Positions 1 to 5,515 of a stretch of 5,515 nt of DNA are shown in pieces. The DNA lies in the NCBI GenBank assembly GCA_948933715.1, contig CAQZPH010000025.1, positions 5,813 through 11,327 of the forward strand, read 5' to 3'. A program made the translations under genes and the position numbers. This stretch comes from an uncultured Eubacteriales bacterium (GTDB lineage: Bacteria; Bacillota; Clostridia; Oscillospirales; Acutalibacteraceae). The notes below the pieces were generated by a model, which was not told where the DNA came from, made no database searches, and saw only the letters and a program-made list of their open reading frames with translations. Position 1 is the first letter of the stretch, and each line of letters opens with the position of its first letter.

Positions 1-81
1 TAATTCATCCTCTGAGAGACTTTGAGGTCCCATTATTTTTGTAAACTCCATTATACTTTTGCATTTAGCGTTTTTCTCCAC
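1..81 (-). CDS. Partial small ORF, candidate double-glycine-leader precursor peptide (bacteriocin/RiPP), cut by the left edge
   Basis: An open frame downstream of the second ABC transporter runs off the window without a stop. From the ATG at 51 it reads MEFTKIMGPQSLSEDEL. The pattern LSxxEL is what is usually found just upstream of the glycine pair in leaders cut by C39 peptidases, and such a peptidase is encoded two genes upstream. Three in-frame starts are possible: GTG at 81, with AAGGTAGG ending 10 nt upstream (rc of 92-99); ATG at 51, with no good ribosome-binding site; and ATG at 33, with GGAG 12 nt upstream. The GTG start is given because its upstream signal is the best of the three. 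The gap to the transporter gene is 76 bp. The glycine pair and core peptide are not visible, so precursor identity is inference. It could equally be the start of an unrelated protein. Confidence 0.42.
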   Translation of the reverse strand, partial: MEKNAKCKSIMEFTKIMGPQSLSEDEL

Positions 82-157
82 TTATCAAAAACCTACCTTT
101 CTAAATGATCTACCCTTAGTATAAAATCTTTTTTAGTTTAACATTATATCTAATTAT

Positions 158-2344
158 TTATACATTACCTATCTGTTGGCGTTTTACAAGTTCCGTAAAA
201 TACCCATTTGCACTATTTAGCTCATCGTAAGTACCGTCTTCTATGATTTTACCTTTGTCTATAACTATAATCCTATCGCAATTTTTAATAGTAGAAAGCC
301 TGTGGGCAATCACTATTCTGGTGCTTTTAAGCGAATCAAGCGCTTCTGATATTTGTTTTTGCGTTATATTATCAAGAGCACTGGTTGCCTCATCAAACAT
401 TAGTATACTTGGTTTTGGAGCTACTGCTCTTGCAATCATTAACCTTTGCTTTTGGCCACCCGAAACTCCGCCACTTCCTTCTGAAATAATAGTATGCATG
501 CCCATTGGCATGTCCTTTATATCTTTATCAAAACTTGCAAGTTTTGCAGCTTCCCATGCGTCATCAAGAGTCATCCATGGTGCTGAAATTATAATATTTG
601 AAAATATATCTCCGCTAAAAAGTTTACCGTTTTGCATAACAGCACCAATATGTTGCCTTAATGTTTTTAAATCTAAGGTGTTTATATCCTGACCATCATA
701 GTATATAGCACCATTTTGAACCTTTTCAAATCCAAGCATCAATCTCATTAAAGTAGATTTTCCGCATCCGGTTTTTCCTACAATTGCAATATATTGGCCC
801 GGCTCAATTTTTAAACTTATATTATCAAGTATCAAAGGACCCTTTTCATCATATTTAAACGATACGTTGTTGATCTCGATTGCTCCGGATAAATTTGTTA
901 TTATTTTTCTATTTTCGCTTACTTCGGGCTCTGTTTCTAATATAGGTTCTACTAATTCTAAAATCGGCCGCATTTCTGAAAACCTTGTAGCTAATGGGCT
1001 AAGAGAAAGAAGTGCACCGCTTACTGCTGCAAAGGCAGCATTAAAGGCTACAAAGTTAGCAATGTCGACATTTGTAATCCCTGCAATATAATAAAGAACG
1101 ACTATGCCTGTCATAGAAATTATTGTGGATATCATGGGGACTATTTTTACAAATAACGACGGGTTATAATCAATCTCAGCACCTTGTTTATACGTGTTTG
1201 CCCATTTTGAAAAAGCTCTTCTTTCAGCACCAGATAATTTAATTTTTTGGATCCCTGAAAATAGAGAATAAATAAGGCCATTTAATTTTACTTCTATTTT
1301 CATCTTTTTCCTTCTAACATTGAGTAATATTAGGGTACTGATTATAGTAAATAAAAGTTGTATTAAAACAAAAAGAATTGCTGGAGCAACTAATTGAGCC
1401 GCATATTGATTCATTTGAAAAATATACACAGAAGAAAAAAGTGTAGATAACCCGAGTGAAAAAGATGTTCCGCTTATCATCACACAAATTTTTTGCATAC
1501 CTTCAACACGGGATGAAAGGTCACCTGAGCTATACTCTGAGAAAAAATTGGCGGGTAAAGACACAACCCTACTCATAGTTGCTGCTTGCACAGAGACATT
1601 CATCTTTGTATTTATTCTTGATGAGACCAGATTACTAGCAATTTTTATAAGTGCTTGTGATAATGTCATACCAACTAGAAGAACAGCAAATGGCACGAGT
1701 AAACTTATTTTGCCGCTAGGTATTACACCACCATATAGTAGTTTATTAACAAACGGTAAAACCATTCCGATCAACTGCACAAGTAGCGAGATGAAAGCTA
1801 TATATATAATATCGGTTTTATTTAAAGTCGACATTATATATTTACTAAGATCAATAAGTTTTAATTTTCTTAATGGGAACGGTTTATAAAAACAAAATGC
1901 TGTTTCTTCTAGCATATCTCTAGTTTTGCTATTTATTTTTATTCTTTTGCCGCTTTCATAATCAAAAAAACTATATCCCTTAATAGTATCAGGAATTAAA
2001 GCAACAGTGTCTCCTGTTTTTGTTTGTGCTATCATTGCACCGGTTGCATCTTGCCACCATTTCCCTCTTAGCTCTACAGTTCTTCTCATTATGCCGGTAG
2101 GTCTTAACATATATTCCATTTGTTTATTCATATCATCCACATTATTTGGAACTTCTACAATTTTAGCTTTATAAAACCTTAGCACTTCTTCTATAGCGTT
2201 TTGCGTTTTTTGTCTATCATTATTTAACGCTCTTGAAATTGCCGATTCCCCCAGAATAACAGAAGACAACCCGATAAATGAATTTTCAAAATCCATTTTA
2301 TCTTTTTTCATTCTGTTTTTCAGTTGTTCACTAAACCAACCCAT
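158..2344 (-). CDS. NHLM-type bacteriocin export ABC transporter, permease/ATPase subunit without peptidase (ABC2 type)
   Basis: A 728-residue half-transporter for peptide export across the cytoplasmic membrane. Residues 1-160 form a soluble domain without the Cys/His peptidase motifs. It carries RGKWWQDATGAMIAQ (about 93-107), VALIPD (114-119) and FCFYKPFP (150-157), which fits the conserved N-terminal region of the ABC2 subunits of NHLM bacteriocin systems. A membrane domain follows, with hydrophobic segments near 178-198, 213-233, 292-309, 316-341, 400-422 and 428-448. The ATPase domain has Walker A GKTGCGKST (523-531), Q-loop Gln571, signature VSGGQ (627-631), Walker B ILMFDE (647-652), D-loop SALD and switch His681, so it looks catalytically complete. 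The ATG is preceded by AAAAGAGG at 7-nt spacing, directly after the stop of the upstream gene. It most likely pairs with the C39-bearing subunit as a heterodimer. Family assignment is from recalled motifs; the substrate is unknown. Confidence 0.92.
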   Translation of the reverse strand: MGWFSEQLKNRMKKDKMDFENSFIGLSSVILGESAISRALNNDRQKTQNAIEEVLRFYKAKIVEVPNNVDDMNKQMEYMLRPTGIMRRTVELRGKWWQDATGAMIAQTKTGDTVALIPDTIKGYSFFDYESGKRIKINSKTRDMLEETAFCFYKPFPLRKLKLIDLSKYIMSTLNKTDIIYIAFISLLVQLIGMVLPFVNKLLYGGVIPSGKISLLVPFAVLLVGMTLSQALIKIASNLVSSRINTKMNVSVQAATMSRVVSLPANFFSEYSSGDLSSRVEGMQKICVMISGTSFSLGLSTLFSSVYIFQMNQYAAQLVAPAILFVLIQLLFTIISTLILLNVRRKKMKIEVKLNGLIYSLFSGIQKIKLSGAERRAFSKWANTYKQGAEIDYNPSLFVKIVPMISTIISMTGIVVLYYIAGITNVDIANFVAFNAAFAAVSGALLSLSPLATRFSEMRPILELVEPILETEPEVSENRKIITNLSGAIEINNVSFKYDEKGPLILDNISLKIEPGQYIAIVGKTGCGKSTLMRLMLGFEKVQNGAIYYDGQDINTLDLKTLRQHIGAVMQNGKLFSGDIFSNIIISAPWMTLDDAWEAAKLASFDKDIKDMPMGMHTIISEGSGGVSGGQKQRLMIARAVAPKPSILMFDEATSALDNITQKQISEALDSLKSTRIVIAHRLSTIKNCDRIIVIDKGKIIEDGTYDELNSANGYFTELVKRQQIGNV

Positions 2345-2359
2345 TAACTCACCTCTTTT

Positions 2360-4519
2360 CTATTCAGTAGTTATAAGTTTTGTATATATTCCGTTATTTT
2401 GAAAGAGCTCATCATGTGTTCCTCTTTCAACAACCTTACCTTTATCTAAAACGATAATTTCATCGCAATCACGTATAGTCGATAATCTGTGTGCAACTAT
2501 TATGCAAGTTACGCCTCTATCTGTAATAGAACTAATTACTTCATGTTCTGTTTTTGCATCAAGAGCAGAAGTTGCCTCATCCAAAATAATTATCGTAGGG
2601 TCTTTAGCTAAAGTTCTTGCGATTTCTATTCTTTGTCTTTGTCCACCTGAAAAGTTTTTTCCTCCTTCTAATACCTTGTGATTATACCCGCCTTCTTTTT
2701 TCATTATATCTTCATGTATTTGAGCATCTTTAGCAGCCATTATCATATCATGATCTTCAATAGAGGTATCCCACATTCTTATATTTGCAGAGATTGTATC
2801 TTCAAACAAGACGACGTCCTGATCAACTACTGCAACCGAACTTGTAAATATTTCGCGTTTTATATTTTCTATAGGTTGTCCATCAAAAGTGATCTGCCCA
2901 GACCATGGTTTATAAAGGCCAGAAATAAGCTTTGCAAGTGTAGATTTCCCGCATCCAGATGCCCCAACAAAAGCAACCCTTGATCCCGGCTTTAAAACTA
3001 AGTTAAAATTCTCAATTAAAGGCTCCCCTAAAGGTTTATATCCAAAGGTAACGTCTTTCATTTCCATATTACCTGTTAACTTTGTATACTCTACATTTTC
3101 ATCTATTTCTGAATCGATATAGTCAATATCTGGCTCATAATTCATAACATCTTCTATTCTTTCCATTCCGGTTCGCATTTCTTGCATCTTCTGCCCAATG
3201 CTTCTAAATGAATCCAGGGGCTCTATAAATTTTCCGAGGTACCCCTGAAACATCATTAAAATACCAGGTGTAAAACCTTCAGTTCCCTGCATTATAAACA
3301 TTGCACCAATGAGCAATACTGCCATATTTGCAAGGCCCTGCACGATACCGGGAACTGCACCTAAATATTCATTAAGTTTTGAAAACTTAACAATAGAACC
3401 ATTTACAGAAGCTTGATACCCCGACCATTTTTCAAAGAAACCGTTTTCAGCCCCTGCAGATTTTATTGTTTCTATCATTTCTATTCCAGAGACTGTTGAA
3501 GATGCTAATTTTCCAGCATCTCTTAATTGTGCCCTTGTAATGTTAATTCTTTTTTTAGATATATAGTTTGACAAAAACATATTTATAATAACCGCCGATA
3601 ACCCTAAAAGAGTAAGTTGCCAACTGATATTTATCACCATAAAGAAATAAAATATTAACATAATAAAATTTAGTAAAATAGGAGCCAAACTATTAATTAA
3701 AGTTTCTGCTATGCCTTCATTTGAGGCCTGTCTCATAGCAATATCTCCTATTTGCCTTTGAGAAAAAAAGTTCATAGGTAGCCTTAAAACATGCCATATA
3801 AACATTGAATTAGCTACAATTGCAAGTTTTCCTCTTATTTTTAACATATAAATAATGTTTATAACTTGTACTATTATCTGAAACAATATCAATATTGTCA
3901 TACCGGATACCACGGGCATTAACCATTCGGGATTTTCACGGGTTAAAATTCTATCTATAAACACTCTTGTAAACACAGGATTTACGATTCCTATAAATGT
4001 GAGCAAAAGACCGGTTAACACAACAAATATAAACGGCACCAAAGTACCCTTGAGCCTTTTTTTAGCAAAGTTAAGTATACTTTTTTGCTTTCCATCAGGA
4101 ACAAAATCTTCTCTTTTTTCAAAGCAAACAATGACTCCTGTAAATGACCGGTCAAACTCATCAATTGAGACTTCGATATTTCCTCTTGCAGGATCATTTA
4201 TTACAGCTTTATTTTTTTTAAACCCAGTAAGAACGACAAAGTGATTAAAATTCCAATGTATAATAGCAGGTAGCGGTAATGTTTTTATATCGTCCATGCC
4301 ACATCTATATGCATCAGTTTTTAAACCATAAAAATTGGCAGCAGCCACCATATCCTTAAGGTTACTTCCATCTCTTGACACTCCACAGTCGGTTCTGACT
4401 TTTTCAAGCGGTACCCATTTACCGTGATACGCAAGTATCATAGCAAGAGCTGCAGCACCGCACTCTAAAGCTTCCATCTGCATAATTACTGGCACTTTAG
4501 CTACCTTATTTTTAAACAA
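2360..4519 (-). CDS. NHLM-type bacteriocin export ABC transporter with N-terminal C39 peptidase (ABC1 type)
   Basis: A peptidase-containing ABC transporter that should cleave a double-glycine leader and export the released peptide. Numbering is from the preferred TTG at 4519 (719 residues). The C39 domain (about 1-140) has the oxyanion Gln14 and catalytic Cys20 in QMEALECGAA, His93 in HFVVL and Asp109 in NDPARG, so the catalytic set is intact. Membrane segments lie near 161-181, 200-226, 277-297, 301-320 and 387-409. The ATPase domain has Walker A GASGCGKST (519-527), Gln567, signature FSGGQ (623-627), Walker B IIILDE and switch His677. A TTG two codons upstream (4525) is possible but sits only 2 nt from AAAGGAGG, whereas the TTG at 4519 is 8 nt from it. 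No ATG start is available before residue 13. The gaps to its neighbours are 14 and 15 bp. The function is secure at family level; the peptide it handles is not shown. Confidence 0.93.
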   Translation of the reverse strand: MFKNKVAKVPVIMQMEALECGAAALAMILAYHGKWVPLEKVRTDCGVSRDGSNLKDMVAAANFYGLKTDAYRCGMDDIKTLPLPAIIHWNFNHFVVLTGFKKNKAVINDPARGNIEVSIDEFDRSFTGVIVCFEKREDFVPDGKQKSILNFAKKRLKGTLVPFIFVVLTGLLLTFIGIVNPVFTRVFIDRILTRENPEWLMPVVSGMTILILFQIIVQVINIIYMLKIRGKLAIVANSMFIWHVLRLPMNFFSQRQIGDIAMRQASNEGIAETLINSLAPILLNFIMLIFYFFMVINISWQLTLLGLSAVIINMFLSNYISKKRINITRAQLRDAGKLASSTVSGIEMIETIKSAGAENGFFEKWSGYQASVNGSIVKFSKLNEYLGAVPGIVQGLANMAVLLIGAMFIMQGTEGFTPGILMMFQGYLGKFIEPLDSFRSIGQKMQEMRTGMERIEDVMNYEPDIDYIDSEIDENVEYTKLTGNMEMKDVTFGYKPLGEPLIENFNLVLKPGSRVAFVGASGCGKSTLAKLISGLYKPWSGQITFDGQPIENIKREIFTSSVAVVDQDVVLFEDTISANIRMWDTSIEDHDMIMAAKDAQIHEDIMKKEGGYNHKVLEGGKNFSGGQRQRIEIARTLAKDPTIIILDEATSALDAKTEHEVISSITDRGVTCIIVAHRLSTIRDCDEIIVLDKGKVVERGTHDELFQNNGIYTKLITTE

Positions 4520-4527
4520 TTCCAACT

Positions 4528-4535
4528 CCTCCTTT
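4528..4535 (-). promoter_or_regulatory. Strong ribosome-binding site AAAGGAGG overlapping the upstream stop codon
   Basis: On the minus strand the stop TAA of the HlyD-like gene (4536-4534) runs into AAAGGAGG. Spacing to the TTG at 4525 is 2 nt, and to the in-frame TTG at 4519 it is 8 nt, so this site decides the start in favour of 4519. The overlap of stop and ribosome-binding site suggests translational coupling of adaptor and peptidase/transporter. Confidence 0.8.
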
Positions 4536-5121
4536 ACTTAGATTGATTAAACAGAAATTCTATAGGAGTAATGGATTCTGTAATAATATCTATTTTACAT
4601 AACTCATTTATTTTAATAAAGGATTCATCACCCTTTTCGCCGTTTGCCCAATCATATTCATTTAAAGATAATTTATTGACCGTTATTAAAACGCCTATAC
4701 CATATTCTGAATCAAGAATACTATCGGCAATATATTCACTTGAATATGATTGCATTATGTCTTCTTGTTTTATAGCTGTTTGTGCGATCTTTGATATTTT
4801 TCCATTGATATAAGTGTTCTGACTTTTAGACTTATCATATATACGCACTGGCATACCCACAGATATTTTAGTTGAATAATCTGCGTTTATATAGCATATA
4901 ACAGAATCTACGCTATCTGTATCTTTTCCTTGAAATACTCCGTTTGCAGAAATCTCTGTTGTTATGTTGCCACTAACTGCCCAAATAGAAAAAGACACAG
5001 CTATAACAAGTAGTGCACAGATAATTAACCATACACTAGGATTAGATACTCTTATATAATCATTTAATTGTTCTGGTGATGATATCCGGTCAAGGCTTTT
5101 TTTTCTAAATATATTGCTCAT
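4534..5121 (-). CDS. Short HlyD-like secretion protein of an NHLM-type bacteriocin exporter
   Basis: First gene of the operon; a 195-residue, single-pass membrane protein likely to act as the adaptor of the ABC exporter. The cytoplasmic N-terminus has FRKKSLDRISSPEQLNDY (5-22), typical of HlyD-like proteins of NHLM systems. One membrane segment lies at about 30-50 (VWLIICALLVIAVSFSIWAV). The outer part has INADYSTKISVGMPVRIY, resembling the late beta-barrel segment of these adaptors, then YDWANGEKGD and a C-terminal ITESITPIEFLF, which corresponds to the family's closing motif. The coiled-coil hairpin and lipoyl halves of full-size HlyD proteins are missing. The frame is intact, so this looks like a compact natural form rather than a fragment. 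The ATG has AGAGG 8 nt upstream. Family call from motif memory; the role in cargo recognition or complex stability is inferred. Confidence 0.82.
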   Translation of the reverse strand: MSNIFRKKSLDRISSPEQLNDYIRVSNPSVWLIICALLVIAVSFSIWAVSGNITTEISANGVFQGKDTDSVDSVICYINADYSTKISVGMPVRIYDKSKSQNTYINGKISKIAQTAIKQEDIMQSYSSEYIADSILDSEYGIGVLITVNKLSLNEYDWANGEKGDESFIKINELCKIDIITESITPIEFLFNQSK

Positions 5122-5164
5122 TAGTTTAACCTCTTTTCTTTTTAATTAAATCATCACGGTTACA

Positions 5165-5180
5165 TAATAAAATTTTATTA
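5165..5180. repeat. 16-bp perfect palindrome in the export-operon leader
   Basis: TAATAAAATTTTATTA is its own reverse complement. It lies between the proposed -10 element of the export operon and the ribosome-binding site of the HlyD-like gene, about 20-35 nt into the predicted transcript. It could be an operator half-site pair, but AT-rich sequence gives such palindromes by chance. Confidence 0.35.
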
Positions 5181-5206
5181 GACTTATTAAATAAATATTT
5201 TATATA

Positions 5207-5235
5207 ATATTAGCATTATTTGTTAAAAATGTCAA
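5207..5235 (-). promoter_or_regulatory. Sigma-A-like promoter of the export operon (extended -10)
   Basis: On the minus strand a perfect TTGACA (-35, at 5235-5230) is followed after 17 nt by TAATAT (-10, at 5212-5207), with TGC directly before it giving an extended -10. Transcription would start near 5200, leaving a leader of about 79 nt before the HlyD-like ATG. It is the best promoter-like match found upstream of the operon. Confidence 0.7.
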
Positions 5236-5248
5236 TACCGAAATTAAA

Positions 5249-5275
5249 TTGAGAGTTTAAAATAAATCATATAAT
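5249..5275 (+). promoter_or_regulatory. Candidate promoter of the enolase-like gene
   Basis: A perfect TATAAT (5270-5275) is preceded by TTGAGA (5249-5254) with a 15-nt spacer, shorter than the usual 17. Transcription would start near 5282, about 49 nt before the ATG. The weaker alternative TTGTCA (5278-5283), 17 nt, TTTATT (5301-5306) cannot be excluded. Confidence 0.5.
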
Positions 5276-5290
5276 TTTTGTCATACTGTT

Positions 5291-5302
5291 AATAAGCTTA
5301 TT
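5291..5302. repeat. 12-bp palindrome in the leader of the enolase-like gene
   Basis: AATAAGCTTATT is a perfect palindrome between the candidate -10 and the ribosome-binding site of the enolase-like gene. Its arms AATAA/TTATT also occur in the 16-bp palindrome at 5165-5180. It may be a protein-binding site or chance. Confidence 0.25.
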
Positions 5303-5315
5303 TATTTAAAGAGAT

Positions 5316-5321
5316 AGGGGA
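5316..5321 (+). promoter_or_regulatory. Ribosome-binding site of the enolase-like gene
   Basis: AGGGGA lies 9 nt before the ATG at 5331 and supports that start. It is an imperfect match to AGGAGG. Confidence 0.6.
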
Positions 5322-5330
5322 CCTTGTTTT

Positions 5331-5515
5331 ATGCATAGAAATATAAAAAAAATAATAGGGTATGAGATATTAGATTCACGGGGTAACCCTACTGTGTGTG
5401 CTGAAGTTACACTTTTTGATGATTCATTAGGAATTGCAAGTGTACCTTCGGGTGCATCAACTGGCCTTTTTGAATCTGTTGAGTTAAGAGACTCAAATGC
5501 AGATCGTTTTTTTAG
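5331..5515 (+). CDS. eno: Enolase (phosphopyruvate hydratase) or divergent paralog, N-terminal part, cut by the right edge
   Basis: Sixty-one codons plus two bases are visible and the frame is open at the edge. The sequence has EILDSRGNPTV (12-22), VPSGASTG (38-45) and VELRD (50-54), the hallmark N-terminal motifs of enolase, which converts 2-phosphoglycerate to phosphoenolpyruvate in glycolysis. The SGAST loop contributes Ser43, expected to bind the second magnesium. The general base, proton donor and other metal ligands lie in the missing C-terminal part. The ATG follows AGGGGA by 9 nt. Unusual points are CAEV where most enolases have VEVEV-like sequence, SLGIAS in place of a GRA-type segment, and DRFF followed by an AGN codon (Ser or Arg) where a glycine is usual in the RYxGKG-like segment. 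It may be the housekeeping enzyme or a second, divergent copy. It is transcribed away from the export operon. Confidence 0.88.
   Translation, partial: MHRNIKKIIGYEILDSRGNPTVCAEVTLFDDSLGIASVPSGASTGLFESVELRDSNADRFF

Noticed and set aside
50..55. TATAAT on the minus strand as a promoter for the edge ORF
   Set aside because: No -35-like element lies at 15-19 nt upstream. The nearest TTGATA is 27 nt away, and the site overlaps one of the possible start codons.
5..64. Alternative 19-codon minus-strand peptide from ATG at 64 with GGAG 11 nt upstream
   Set aside because: It has an acceptable ribosome-binding site but no leader or core features, and it overlaps the frame with the LSEDEL motif. An upstream-peptide role cannot be ruled out but has no support.
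243..692. Plus-strand open frame of 149 codons
   Set aside because: It is antisense to the ATPase domain of the second ABC transporter, has no recognisable domain or ribosome-binding site, and mirrors a well-supported gene.
867..1889. Plus-strand open frames of 74 and 113 codons (867-1091 and 1548-1889)
   Set aside because: Both are antisense to the membrane domain of the second ABC transporter. Their hydrophobic stretches are the mirror of its helices.
2678..2983. Plus-strand open frame of 101 codons
   Set aside because: It is antisense to the ATPase domain of the C39 transporter, with no family features.
3999..4244. Plus-strand open frame of 81 codons and minus-strand frame at 4015-4197
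   Set aside because: Both overlap the C39 transporter in other frames and have no motifs or initiation signals.
4571..4813. Plus-strand open frame of 80 codons
   Set aside because: It is antisense to the HlyD-like gene, whose family motifs are clear.
5122..5330. Riboswitch, small RNA or attachment site in the divergent region
   Set aside because: No GC-bearing stem-loop, T-run terminator or long repeat was seen; only promoters, ribosome-binding sites and short AT-rich palindromes can be supported.

Overview
The window looks like low-GC Gram-positive chromosome, probably from a Clostridia-type organism. It is strongly AT-rich, codons end mostly in A or T, ribosome-binding sites are purine-rich (AAAGGAGG, AAAAGAGG), and one gene starts with TTG. 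No ribosomal RNA or other phylogenetic marker is present except the first 61 codons of an enolase-like gene, so the taxonomic guess is soft.

Almost the whole window (about 1-5235, minus strand) is one export operon of the NHLM bacteriocin/RiPP type. In transcription order it holds a sigma-A-like promoter (5207-5235), a very short HlyD-type membrane adaptor (4534-5121), a C39 peptidase/ABC transporter (about 2360-4519), and a second ABC transporter with a family-specific, non-peptidase N-terminal domain (158-2344). Past a 76-bp gap without a convincing terminator comes the first part of a small ORF running off the left edge (about 1-81). Gaps between the three transport genes are 14-15 bp, and the stop codons of the first two lie against or inside the next ribosome-binding site, so they should be co-transcribed and translationally coupled.

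The likely job of the set is a heteromeric inner-membrane exporter. The C39 domain would cut a double-glycine leader from a precursor peptide, the two ABC subunits would move the core peptide across the membrane, and the adaptor would assist on the outer face. The partial ORF at the left edge includes MEFTKIMGPQSLSEDEL, which resembles the part of a C39 leader just before the glycine pair, so it may be the cargo. The window ends before the glycine pair would appear. No maturation enzyme, immunity gene or regulator is visible here.

A 209-bp divergent region (5122-5330) separates the operon from a plus-strand, enolase-like gene starting at 5331 and cut by the right edge. This region has back-to-back promoters and one short palindrome in each transcript leader. 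The enolase-like protein keeps the DSRGNPTV, PSGASTG and ELRD motifs but departs from the usual sequence at several positions.
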